DNA of 35,992 nt. Source: an uncultured Clostridiaceae bacterium (GTDB lineage Bacteria > Bacillota > Clostridia > Lachnospirales > Lachnospiraceae). The notes beneath the pieces were generated by a model. That model saw only the letters and a list, made by a program, of their open reading frames with translations. It did not search any database and was not told where the DNA came from. Each line of letters starts with the position of its first letter. Within the stretch, counting starts at the first letter, position 1. A program made the translations under genes and the position numbers. The DNA lies in assembly GCA_958441075.1 (NCBI GenBank), contig CAUCBQ010000006.1, positions 1 through 35,992 of the forward strand, read 5' to 3'. Below, piece after piece: positions 6,332-14,003 of the stretch.

Positions 6332-8944
6332 ATGGCAAAGAAGACCGAGCAGGTAGTTCCGGAAATCATTGACAGTGTAGAAGGACTGAACGCCAAGATG
6401 GCGGCAATGCGCAGGGCTCAGAAGGTATTTGCTACCTATACACAGGAGCAGGTAGATAAGATCTTTTTCGCAGCAGCAAGCGCAGCAAACAAGATGCGTA
6501 TCCCTCTGGCAAAGATGGCAGTAGAAGAGACCGGCATGGGCGTGGTTGAGGATAAGGTAATCAAAAATAACTACGCTGCTGAGTATATCTACAATGCATA
6601 TAAGAATACAAAGACGGTTGGAGTCGTTGAAGAAGATAAGGAGTATGGTATTAAGAAAATTGCAGAGCCAATCGGCCTGGTTGCAGCTGTTATCCCTACC
6701 ACAAACCCAACCTCCACAGCAATCTTTAAGACACTGATTTCCTTAAAGACACGCAATGCAATCATCATTTCCCCGCATCCGAGAGCAAAGAAGAGCACCA
6801 TCGAGGCTGCGAAGGTTGTATTAGAGGCAGCTGTTAAGGCCGGAGCTCCTGAGGGCATCATCGGCTGGATCGACGTTCCTTCCCTGGAACTGACAAATGA
6901 GGTAATGAGAGACGCTGATATTATTCTGGCAACCGGCGGCCCCGGCATGGTTAAGGCTGCATATTCCTCCGGTAAGCCTGCACTGGGTGTTGGCGCAGGA
7001 AATACTCCTGTTATCATTGATGATACGGCTGATATCCGCATGGCCGTTAACTCCATTATCCATTCCAAGACCTTTGATAATGGTATGATCTGTGCTTCTG
7101 AGCAGTCTGTAACCGTTCTGGAGCCGGTATATGAGGCTGTTAAGAAGGAATTTGAATACAGAGGCTGTTATTTCTTAAAGCAGGGTGAGATTGAGAAGGT
7201 AAGAAAGACCATCCTGATCAACGGTGCTTTAAATGCAAAGATCGTAGGACAGTCTGCATACACGATCGCAAAGCTGGCGGGAGTAGAGGTTCCTGTTGAT
7301 ACAAAGATTATCATCGGTGAGGTTGAGTCTGTTGATATCAGCGAGGAATTTGCTCACGAAAAGCTGTCTCCTGTACTGGCTATGTATAAGGCCAAGACCT
7401 TTGATGAGGCGCTGGATAAGGCAGAGCGTCTGGTAGCAGACGGCGGCTACGGCCATACCTCTTCTCTGTACATCAATGTAAATGAAAAAGAAAAGATGAT
7501 GAAGCATGCAGAGAGAATGAAAACCTGCCGTATTCTTGTAAATACACCTTCCTCCCACGGCGGTATCGGCGATCTGTACAACTTTAAGCTGGCTCCGTCT
7601 CTTACACTGGGCTGCGGTTCCTGGGGCGGAAACTCCGTATCTGAGAACGTTGGCGTTAAGCATCTGCTGAACATTAAAACTGTTGCTGAGAGGAGAGAAA
7701 ATATGCTGTGGTTCCGTACACCTGAGAAGGTTTACTTTAAGAAGGGCTGTCTGCCTGTAGCATTAAACGAATTAAAGGATGTAATGGGCAAGAAGAGAGC
7801 CTTTATCGTAACAGACTCCTTCCTGTACAAGAACGGCTACACAAATGTAATTACAGACCGTTTAAATGAAATGGGAATCACATATACCGTATTCTCTGAC
7901 GTTCAGCCTGATCCTACTCTGGCAAATGCACAGGCAGGCGCCAAGCTGATGAAAGAATTTGAGCCGGATGTAATTATCGCAATGGGCGGCGGCTCCGCAA
8001 TGGATGCAGGAAAGATCATGTGGGTACTGTACGAGCATCCGGAAGCAGATTTCATGGATATGGCAATGCGCTTTATCGATATCCGCAAGAGAGTTTATAC
8101 CTTCCCGAAGATGGGTGAGAAGGCTTACTTTGTAGCTGTTCCTACCTCCTCCGGTACAGGTTCTGAGGTTACTCCATTCGCCGTTATCACCGATCAGGAA
8201 ACAGGAATCAAGTATCCTCTGGCTGATTACCAGCTGCTTCCCAATATGGCTATCGTTGATACAGACAATATGATGAGCCAGCCAAGAGGCTTAACAAGCG
8301 CTTCCGGCGTTGATGTTTTAACCCATGCATTAGAGGCATATGTTTCTGTTATGGCAACCGATTATACAGACGGACTTGCATTAAAGGCAATGAAGAATGT
8401 ATTTGATTACCTGCCCGTTGCATACAATGAGCCAAACAATGTTGAGGCACGTCAGAAGATGGCAGACGCATCCTGTATGGCAGGTATGGCATTTGCGAAC
8501 GCATTCCTGGGCGTATGCCACTCTATGGCGCACAAGCTGGGTGCATTCCACCATCTGCCCCACGGTATTGCAAATGCTCTGATGATTTCTCTGGTAGTTG
8601 AGTTTAATGCTGCTGAGAATCCACGTAAGATGGGAACCTTCTCCCAGTACCAGTATCCGCATACCATGGCAAGATATGCTGAATGTGCAAGATTCTGCGG
8701 AATCAATGCAGGCAGTGATGAAGAGGCGGTTAAGAAGCTGATCGAGAAGGTCGAGGAGTTAAAGAAGGCTGTTGGCGTGAAGTCCTGCATCAGGGATTAC
8801 GGCATTGACGAGAAAGATTTCTTAGACAGACTGGATGATATGACTGAGCAGGCTTTCGACGATCAGTGTACTGGTGCAAACCCGAGATATCCTCTTATGA
8901 GCGAGATCAAGGATATGTATTTAAGAGCTTATTACGGAAAATAA
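6332..8944 (+). CDS. adhE: Bifunctional acetaldehyde/alcohol dehydrogenase
   Basis: Converts acetyl-CoA to acetaldehyde and then ethanol, regenerating two NAD+ in fermentation; the family forms cytoplasmic spirosomes. The 870-residue product has the expected two parts. Residues 1-440 are a CoA-acylating aldehyde dehydrogenase with TFDNGMICASEQ (catalytic Cys254) and the Rossmann-type GVGAGNTPV. A linker leads to an iron-dependent alcohol dehydrogenase with GGGSAMDAGK, PTSSGTGSEVTPF and the metal-binding HALEAY and CHSMAHKLGAFHHLPHG. ATG 6332 is chosen because GGAGG at 6319-6323 is 8 bp upstream; an in-frame TTG at 6278 lies inside the Rex operator and has no ribosome binding site. Transcribed from a consensus promoter under probable Rex control. 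Confidence 0.97.
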   Translation: MAKKTEQVVPEIIDSVEGLNAKMAAMRRAQKVFATYTQEQVDKIFFAAASAANKMRIPLAKMAVEETGMGVVEDKVIKNNYAAEYIYNAYKNTKTVGVVEEDKEYGIKKIAEPIGLVAAVIPTTNPTSTAIFKTLISLKTRNAIIISPHPRAKKSTIEAAKVVLEAAVKAGAPEGIIGWIDVPSLELTNEVMRDADIILATGGPGMVKAAYSSGKPALGVGAGNTPVIIDDTADIRMAVNSIIHSKTFDNGMICASEQSVTVLEPVYEAVKKEFEYRGCYFLKQGEIEKVRKTILINGALNAKIVGQSAYTIAKLAGVEVPVDTKIIIGEVESVDISEEFAHEKLSPVLAMYKAKTFDEALDKAERLVADGGYGHTSSLYINVNEKEKMMKHAERMKTCRILVNTPSSHGGIGDLYNFKLAPSLTLGCGSWGGNSVSENVGVKHLLNIKTVAERRENMLWFRTPEKVYFKKGCLPVALNELKDVMGKKRAFIVTDSFLYKNGYTNVITDRLNEMGITYTVFSDVQPDPTLANAQAGAKLMKEFEPDVIIAMGGGSAMDAGKIMWVLYEHPEADFMDMAMRFIDIRKRVYTFPKMGEKAYFVAVPTSSGTGSEVTPFAVITDQETGIKYPLADYQLLPNMAIVDTDNMMSQPRGLTSASGVDVLTHALEAYVSVMATDYTDGLALKAMKNVFDYLPVAYNEPNNVEARQKMADASCMAGMAFANAFLGVCHSMAHKLGAFHHLPHGIANALMISLVVEFNAAENPRKMGTFSQYQYPHTMARYAECARFCGINAGSDEEAVKKLIEKVEELKKAVGVKSCIRDYGIDEKDFLDRLDDMTEQAFDDQCTGANPRYPLMSEIKDMYLRAYYGK

Positions 8945-8985
8945 TCGAACCCATTGAGGGTGAAACCTTTATCCTTTGTGTTTGG

Positions 8986-9021
8986 AACAGGCCGTCTGTC
9001 CGGTTGGGCAGGCGGCCTGTT
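8986..9021 (+). terminator. Hairpin downstream of adhE
   Basis: AACAGGCCGTCTG (8986-8998) pairs with CAGGCGGCCTGTT (9009-9021), 13 bp with one G-T pair and a 10-nt loop. It lacks a good T tract, so it may be a 3'-end stabilising or imperfect terminator structure. Confidence 0.55.
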
Positions 9022-9123
9022 CGTATGTAAAGGGGGAGGGGAAAGCAAACAGGCAGAGTACCTCTGGTGATTGTATAAGTAGTTTGGATTTGTTGATAAA
9101 ATAGATTAAAGTAAGTCTTAGAC

Positions 9124-9149
9124 TGCTGCCGTTCAGATGAGCGGCAGCA
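9124..9149. terminator. Hairpin 3' of the Rpn-family gene
   Basis: TGCTGCCG (9124-9131) pairs with CGGCAGCA (9142-9149), 8 bp with a 10-nt loop, just beyond the stop of the minus-strand gene. There is no T run on either side; a weak candidate terminator. Confidence 0.4.
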
Positions 9150-9169
9150 ACAGATAGATTATGATTTGC

Positions 9170-9976
9170 TTAAAGACTGATATGATATTTATGGCACATT
9201 TTCTGTAAAAGCTCCGGGTCAGCTGCAATCAGAGAAACCTTATCACCATCCCCGTTCTGTATCATGGAATGGATGAGTTGGAGGATGGATTTCTGACCTT
9301 CCTGACGACCTTCTTTGCGCTCGTCGGTTAACATTTCAGTGAACAGCATATACTGCACCTCCATTGAATTATCATATTTGATTGCGGTTAATTTGTTTTC
9401 AATCTGCCGGATCAAAGGATCTGTTTGATAAAGGGAGACGGCGGCATTTTCGATGTACTGAAGAAAATGTATCAGTTCCGGCGGCTCTTTTTTTGTATTA
9501 GAGCCCTTGGTATTGAGGAAAATTTTATAGGATTTGTCTTCCAGTTCTTCACCGGTCTCTCTGCATCTGGTATCGTAGGTATAACGCCAGTAGTTATGTG
9601 TAAAAGGGTCAAAGGTACAGATAAAAATTATATAGCTGGTAGGAAGAAGGTTAAAATCCTGTCCCGGCTTTAAAGCTGCAAGATCCATGCGCCCCTGATA
9701 AATACGGCTGCGCTTGGGAAGATTATGTTGATTTGTAATCTGCATTTCTACATTAAACATGGTTCCGTTTTCGTCATCAGCCAGTACATCCAGCCGTACT
9801 CCCCGATAGTCAGAATTGATAAAAAGGGAAACCTCAGATCGAACAGTAACACGCTTAATAGAAATTTCAAGGATGCGTTCCAGAACGCCCCGGCAGATGT
9901 CCCTATCTTCCATAACAGCGGCAAACATAAAGGCGTCTGAAAAACGTAAATCTTTAAATGGTTTGTGAGTAGTCAT
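9170..9976 (-). CDS. Rpn-family PD-(D/E)XK nuclease-like protein
   Basis: A 268-residue protein of the Rpn/PDDEXK_2 type, often annotated as a transposase. The N terminus (PFKDLRFSDAFMFAAVM) is typical. The nuclease core is at about residues 55-80: RLDVLADDENGTMFNVEMQ supplies the Asp and the E-x-Q of the active site. Residues 225-235 carry the family's charged ERKEGRQEGQK run. Known E. coli Rpn proteins are DNA endonucleases that promote RecA-independent recombination. No inverted repeats or target duplications are visible, so I treat it as a standing gene and not an insertion sequence. It has its own promoter at 10028-10056 and an unusual hairpin over its ribosome binding site. Confidence 0.82.
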   Translation of the reverse strand: MTTHKPFKDLRFSDAFMFAAVMEDRDICRGVLERILEISIKRVTVRSEVSLFINSDYRGVRLDVLADDENGTMFNVEMQITNQHNLPKRSRIYQGRMDLAALKPGQDFNLLPTSYIIFICTFDPFTHNYWRYTYDTRCRETGEELEDKSYKIFLNTKGSNTKKEPPELIHFLQYIENAAVSLYQTDPLIRQIENKLTAIKYDNSMEVQYMLFTEMLTDERKEGRQEGQKSILQLIHSMIQNGDGDKVSLIAADPELLQKMCHKYHISL

Positions 9977-9980
9977 AGCT

Positions 9981-10006
9981 CCGCCTTTCTGCTCACACAG
10001 AGGCGG
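9981..10006 (-). promoter_or_regulatory. Hairpin sequestering the Rpn-gene ribosome binding site
   Basis: Read on the minus strand, CCGCCT (10006-10001) pairs with AGGCGG (9986-9981). The second strand is the core of the Shine-Dalgarno AGGCGGAG, 4 nt before the ATG at 9976. The loop is 14 nt. This would limit translation of a potentially harmful nuclease. Confidence 0.45.
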
Positions 10007-10027
10007 GAATGCCTGTATGCTGATTTT

Positions 10028-10056
10028 ATTATAACAGGAGGGGGAGAAAATTACAA
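10028..10056 (-). promoter_or_regulatory. Promoter of the Rpn-family gene
   Basis: On the minus strand, TTGTAA (10056-10051), a 17-bp spacer and TATAAT (10033-10028). It gives a leader of about 50 nt that contains the sequestering hairpin. Confidence 0.6.
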
Positions 10057-10073
10057 GCTTCGCAGGCTCCCTC

Positions 10074-11081
10074 TTATTTCAACGTCCCAAACAGCATTTT
10101 ATATTGCCGTCTGACCCGGTTTTTCACCATCTTAAGGAAATGCTCAGGCCCCAGGACCTCAACTACCGGGCCAAAGGAAAGGATGTCGATGAGAAGCTCC
10201 GTTTCATCGGCAGTATCATAATAAATGGAGCACAGCCAGTATTTCCCCTCTTCATGATATTCCGTATGTTTTTCATAGCTGGCAAAGTGAAGCATACAGC
10301 GTTCAAGAGAGTTCCGTTCTCCGGTTATTTTCAGGAGAACGGGCTCTTTTGCTTTATGTACGGGGCGGAAACGGCGGCGGGAAAGACTGTGCAGAGTATC
10401 CGGAGGAAGAACATCAGGAGAAGTGCGGCAGTCGCAGATCCGTTCCAGATTCAGTATGGTGTTCAGACAATAGCTTCCACGTTGGTATTTCAGGCAGCAT
10501 AGGCGGAATTTGTCATCCTTAGGTGAATATTGAAGCTGATAGGGTGCTGCTTCAAAGGAGCGGCAGCTTCCCTTTTTTCCCTCGTATCCGATCAGAAGGG
10601 CGTGATGTCCTCTTAAAGCCTTTAGGATTGCCTGAAAATGCTCCCGATAGGAAGGAGAAGCATAGGAGTCCCCGTCTCCAAAGCGGTCATAATAGTGAAA
10701 GTCCTCCTGATGATACAGTGGTTCGCAGCCATTTAAGCCGTCAGACAGCAGAGTCAGCTCTTCATCGGTGAAAAAAAGCCGGAAACGGGAATCGGCCAGA
10801 AGGGCTGCAAGCCAGGATCTCTGAAGGGCTGTAAGGGGGAGCTTTGGGGGTGAAGTATGCAGGGCGCTTTGATAAGAATCAGGCTGTTCTTTTGAGGAAA
10901 AAAGAAGAGACCAGTCTCCTTTTGTGATTTTGGGGATGATTGTCAGGGCTGTTTCCTGAAAGGCCTGACTGCGGCAGATATGTTCTATCTGCTTCATGTT
11001 TACAGGATGTACGGACGCTTCCTCCAAAATATGGCGGACGGTGTGATAATAGCAGCTGTAGATTTCATTAAAAAGTTCCAT
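10074..11081 (-). CDS. WYL-type regulator, downstream member of a pair
   Basis: About 335 residues. I assign it to the WYL/WCX regulator class. The middle (HHALLIGYEGKKGSCRSFEA, then YQLQYSPKDDKFRLCCL) has the two-strand pattern of a WYL domain without the literal W-Y-L tripeptide. The last 90 residues (EPVLLKITGERNSLERC..., then DILSFGPVVEVLGPEHF) match the C-terminal WCX extension, which ends in the usual GPxVxVLxPExL-type motif. No clear N-terminal helix-turn-helix is visible, so it may work as a partner of its upstream neighbour, whose 3' end it overlaps. Two starts are possible: ATG 11090 abuts AAAAGG too closely, whereas ATG 11081 is 9-10 nt away and preferred. WYL domains are thought to bind nucleic-acid or nucleotide ligands. 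Confidence 0.8.
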   Translation of the reverse strand: MELFNEIYSCYYHTVRHILEEASVHPVNMKQIEHICRSQAFQETALTIIPKITKGDWSLLFSSKEQPDSYQSALHTSPPKLPLTALQRSWLAALLADSRFRLFFTDEELTLLSDGLNGCEPLYHQEDFHYYDRFGDGDSYASPSYREHFQAILKALRGHHALLIGYEGKKGSCRSFEAAPYQLQYSPKDDKFRLCCLKYQRGSYCLNTILNLERICDCRTSPDVLPPDTLHSLSRRRFRPVHKAKEPVLLKITGERNSLERCMLHFASYEKHTEYHEEGKYWLCSIYYDTADETELLIDILSFGPVVEVLGPEHFLKMVKNRVRRQYKMLFGTLK

Positions 11082-12333
11082 TTGTCTCATCCTTTTCTTC
11101 TTTGCAGTACATCTGATACATCCGTTCCCAATCTCTTGTGATTTTAAGAATAGCAGGCTGGCAGGTTCCCTGAATATCCAGAATTCGTCCTGTAAAGGAT
11201 TTTACCCAGGACAAAAGCTCATTGGTATCAAAAAATGTTCCTGTATACAGATATTCGTGTTCCCGTATTTTAAGGATTTCCCCTCCCTTTCCTTCCCGGT
11301 ACAGCCGGTTCAGGACATAGGGTTCTTTTTCTTCATCTATGTAAAGACGCAGGCAGATAGTTTCCAGGCGGCTTCTTCCGCTTCCGAAGGATACGCCCCA
11401 ACAGCGCTTTATATTTGCCTCAAGGGCCTCGCAGGTCTGCTTATAGTCCTTCCAGGGCTCTTTAAGGGTAACAGAAAGAATGGAATCCAGACGGGCATTG
11501 TGAAAGCGCCGCAGATCGGGCAGATACAGACAGAGATAGCGTCTTCCGGTGCGGGTGCTTACAAATATTTTCAAGGGAACGCCGCACCGGGAGGTGATGC
11601 TCCCGGAACGGAAGCTTTTATTTTCATAGGTGATCAGACGGTGCTCCCGGATGGCTGTAAGGCTCTGCAGAAGCACCTGATCTTCCAGCGTATGTACGAT
11701 AAAATGATGCTTAAACTGAAAAAGCGTATTTTTTTCATCCGTCCAGTCCAGAATGGTGCTCCCGATAAAGCCGAAGGGAGCGGTTCCCTGAAAAAAGGAT
11801 ACGGCAGTTATAAGCCTGTCCTTCAGAAGAGAGCCCTCAGGGAACGGTGGCGGGAGCATCTGATAGAGAAGATTTTTCCCCTCTTTATGGGAGCACAGCA
11901 GTCCCAGAGATTCGTATTCTTTCAGCTTCAGACGCACGGTCTGGGGATCAAAGGCAACTCCGTAGTTCAGGGAAATCTCATCGCTTAAAGCGGAGGCATT
12001 CATTCCCTGAGGATGGTCTGCAAGCTGATCCAGAATGAAAAAGTGCAGCAGAATATCATTGTCCGTAAAGCTTTTCGATTTCCAGGCTGCATAGAGGGGA
12101 TTTTCCGGTACCGTTTTGCTGTCTATATTGATATAGACCTGTTTTCCCTTGGAGGTATAGGAGGAGCAGGTGTAATCACCCAGCCAGCTTTCAATTCTCC
12201 GCCGTTCATTGTCATAGGTCCGGGCGCTGCGGGAGTCGAAATCATTTCTTACCTTAAAGCCGTAGATATAGAACTGGCGCATATAGTCCCGGATTCGGTC
12301 AAAGTTTTTGATAAGCTCCTGAAATTCCGCCAT
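11068..12333 (-). CDS. WYL-domain transcriptional regulator with winged HTH
   Basis: 421 residues. About residues 90-165 form a likely winged helix: HFFILDQLADHPQGMNASALSDEI followed by TVRLKLKEYESLGLL. Residues about 220-300 form the WYL domain (REHRLITYENKS, then TRTGRRYLCLYLPDLRRFHNARLDSILSV, where the YLCLYL stretch occupies the WYL position). A WCX-like tail follows to about residue 410. It is the first gene of a two-gene operon, overlapping the second WYL gene by about 14-23 bp, and is transcribed divergently from rtcB. GGAGG lies 7 nt before the ATG at 12333. Divergence suggests that it controls the rtcB side. In enterobacteria the rtc operon is controlled by RtcR; here the WYL pair may take that place (inference). 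Confidence 0.85.
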   Translation of the reverse strand: MAEFQELIKNFDRIRDYMRQFYIYGFKVRNDFDSRSARTYDNERRRIESWLGDYTCSSYTSKGKQVYINIDSKTVPENPLYAAWKSKSFTDNDILLHFFILDQLADHPQGMNASALSDEISLNYGVAFDPQTVRLKLKEYESLGLLCSHKEGKNLLYQMLPPPFPEGSLLKDRLITAVSFFQGTAPFGFIGSTILDWTDEKNTLFQFKHHFIVHTLEDQVLLQSLTAIREHRLITYENKSFRSGSITSRCGVPLKIFVSTRTGRRYLCLYLPDLRRFHNARLDSILSVTLKEPWKDYKQTCEALEANIKRCWGVSFGSGRSRLETICLRLYIDEEKEPYVLNRLYREGKGGEILKIREHEYLYTGTFFDTNELLSWVKSFTGRILDIQGTCQPAILKITRDWERMYQMYCKEEKDETNGTF

Positions 12334-12368
12334 AGATATTCCTCCATGATCTGCTGATGTTTAGTTTT

Positions 12369-12397
12369 ATTATACCGGGTTCGCATCTTTTTTTAAA
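12369..12397 (-). promoter_or_regulatory. Promoter of the WYL operon
   Basis: On the minus strand, TTTAAA (12397-12392), a 17-bp spacer, then TATAAT (12374-12369). It is inside the 127-bp divergent region shared with rtcB, so one bound regulator could affect both directions. Confidence 0.55.
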
Positions 12398-12417
12398 TGA
12401 TAAAAATGGAAATTCAG

Positions 12418-12439
12418 GCTAAGATAAAGCTAAGATAAG
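12418..12439 (+). repeat. Tandem 11-bp direct repeat upstream of rtcB
   Basis: GCTAAGATAA occurs at 12418-12427 and again at 12429-12438, an 11-bp period close to one helical turn. It ends 6 bp before the rtcB ribosome binding site (AAAGGA, 12445-12450). Candidate binding site for the divergent WYL regulator, or an element in the 5' leader. Confidence 0.6.
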
Positions 12440-12460
12440 AAATGAAAGGATGTGCAGTAT

Positions 12461-13696
12461 ATGTTTACAATGTATGATAAGGATACCATGAAGGTGCCGG
12501 TAAAGGTATGGCTTGATGATAAAAATGATCTGGAAGACACCTGCAGGGAACAGGCATACCATCTGGCACAGCTTCCATTTCTCCATAAATGGGTAAACCT
12601 GATGCCGGATACTCATGCGGGAATGGGGATGCCCATTGGCGGAGTGATTGCAGCAGAGGGTGTGATTATTCCCAATGCGGTAGGAGTAGATATTGGCTGC
12701 GGGATGGCCTATACAGAGACAAATATTCCTCTGGAAGCTGTCCGGGAGCTTCAGACCGGAAACGGAACGCTGATCCAGGCAGTGATCGGAGACATTATGA
12801 GAAATATTCCCGTGGGATTTGCCCATCATAAGCTGGGGATGCCTTCTTATACTATGGATCGGGCTCTGGAGGAGCTGAATCTGTATGAGGAGGATACGGA
12901 GCTTTTGGGACAGCTGGAGGCCGGATATTTTCAGATTGGTACTCTGGGCGGAGGGAATCATTTTATTGAGCTTCAGGAGGATGATGAAGGGATGCTGGCA
13001 GTGATGATCCATTCCGGAAGCCGTCATTTTGGAAAGTCGGTCTGTGATTATTTCCATAATAAAGCCCGTCAGTTAAACCGGAAATGGTACAGTCAGGTAC
13101 CGGATGAATACAGGCTGGCATTTTTGCCTGTGGACAGTCCTGAGGGCCGTCAGTATCTGCGGTGGATGCAGCTTTCCATGGATTTTGCAAAGGAAAACCG
13201 GGAAAAAATGATGCTGGCAGTGAAAGCGATTCTGGAGAAATATATTGGAAAATATACAGAGCTGGATTTGAAATTTTCCGGTGATATCAACTGCCACCAC
13301 AACTATGCGGCCCTTGAAACACACTATGGAAAAGAGGTATGGGTTCACAGGAAAGGGGCTGTAAAAGCGGAAAACGGTGAACTGGCGGTAATCCCCGGCG
13401 CTATGGGCTCCTACAGCTATGTAGTGATGGGAAAGGGATGTCCGGAGAGCTTTCATTCCTGTTCTCACGGAGCCGGACGGAAGTACTCCAGAAAGGGCGC
13501 TATGGAGGCGTTTTCCTGCGAGGAAGTGATTCTGGATTTGAGGAATCAGGGCGTGGTTTTGGGAAAAAGGGGAAAGGCAGATGTGGCAGAGGAAAGCCGG
13601 TTTGCGTATAAAGATATTGATCAGGTAATGAACGCCCAGAAGGATCTTGTAGCTCCGGTAAAGCGGTTAAAGACCGTGGGGGTAGTAAAAGGATAA
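12461..13696 (+). CDS. rtcB: RtcB-family RNA-splicing/repair ligase
   Basis: Joins RNA 2',3'-cyclic phosphate or 3'-phosphate ends to 5'-OH ends using GTP and Mn2+. The 411-residue product belongs to the shorter bacterial RtcB group. Active-site motifs are intact: DTHAGMGMPIGGV, GVDIGCGM (Asp77, Cys80), GGGNHFIE, HSGSRHFG, HNYAALE, GAMGSYSYVVMGKG, and CSHGAGRKYSRKGAM, whose His336 corresponds to the residue guanylylated in the archaeal enzyme. ATG 12461 is used because AAAGGA is 10 bp upstream; a GTG at 12452 is too close. Neighbours are divergent WYL regulators, a tRNA-like RNA directly downstream, and a slipin. Such ligases repair RNAs cut by ribotoxins, including tRNAs cut in the anticodon loop. 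No RtcA cyclase or archease is present in the window. Confidence 0.95.
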   Translation: MFTMYDKDTMKVPVKVWLDDKNDLEDTCREQAYHLAQLPFLHKWVNLMPDTHAGMGMPIGGVIAAEGVIIPNAVGVDIGCGMAYTETNIPLEAVRELQTGNGTLIQAVIGDIMRNIPVGFAHHKLGMPSYTMDRALEELNLYEEDTELLGQLEAGYFQIGTLGGGNHFIELQEDDEGMLAVMIHSGSRHFGKSVCDYFHNKARQLNRKWYSQVPDEYRLAFLPVDSPEGRQYLRWMQLSMDFAKENREKMMLAVKAILEKYIGKYTELDLKFSGDINCHHNYAALETHYGKEVWVHRKGAVKAENGELAVIPGAMGSYSYVVMGKGCPESFHSCSHGAGRKYSRKGAMEAFSCEEVILDLRNQGVVLGKRGKADVAEESRFAYKDIDQVMNAQKDLVAPVKRLKTVGVVKG

Positions 13697-13838
13697 ATAT
13701 GGCACAATCCGGCTTCTGTAAAACAGAATGTCCGGTTTCAGATACTGGCGGTTCTGCCCATGGGAGGAGTATCTCTGGTCTCCCCGGTGCCTGCGCCTGT
13801 GGCGAGGTGGTATTCCGGCAGGACAGCATATTTTTTGA

Positions 13839-13906
13839 ACGATGTGTCGCAGGTTCAAATCCTGCCGTGACGGTCAGTCACGTAGCTAAGTGGGTATAGC
13901 AATCGT
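13839..13906 (+). ncRNA. Circularly permuted tRNA-like module
   Basis: Read in order: ACGAT (13839-13843), variable loop GTGTC, T arm GCAGG-TTCAAAT-CCTGC (13849-13865), CGTGAC (13866-13871), loop GGTCA, GTCACG (13877-13882), TA (positions 8-9), D arm GCTA-AGTGGGTA-TAGC (13885-13900), A (position 26), ATCGT (13902-13906). ATCGT pairs with the initial ACGAT to make a 5-bp anticodon stem, and CGTGAC/GTCACG makes a 6-bp acceptor stem sealed by 5 nt. Core tRNA identities are kept: U8, A9, A14, G15 with C48, G18-G19, A21, G10-C25, C11-G24, G53-C61 and the T loop TTCRANN. The anticodon loop is absent; both ends of the RNA exit there. Confidence 0.85.
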
Positions 13907-14003
13907 AAACAGACATCTTAAAATGTCACAGGAGCACAGCCGCTGCAGCTTCTTTTGCTGCAGGGCAGCAGAAAGAATGCGTTCCTGTTCCGGCTGCAGT
14001 TAC

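Noticed and set aside
9170..9976. Insertion sequence, because this family is often labelled transposase
   Set aside because: No flanking inverted repeats, no target duplication, and the gene has its own promoter and leader; Rpn-type proteins are stand-alone nucleases.
13849..13865. A conventional tRNA gene ending at the T arm
   Set aside because: No D arm or acceptor strand is found upstream of the T arm. The matching acceptor strand and D arm lie downstream, which gives the permuted order.
13912..13927. GACAT-ATGTC hairpin as the anticodon arm of the tRNA-like element
   Set aside because: Its loop is 6 nt and it is 11 nt away from the D arm. The ATCGT (13902-13906) to ACGAT (13839-13843) pairing gives a 5-bp stem with the exact 1-nt position-26 spacing.
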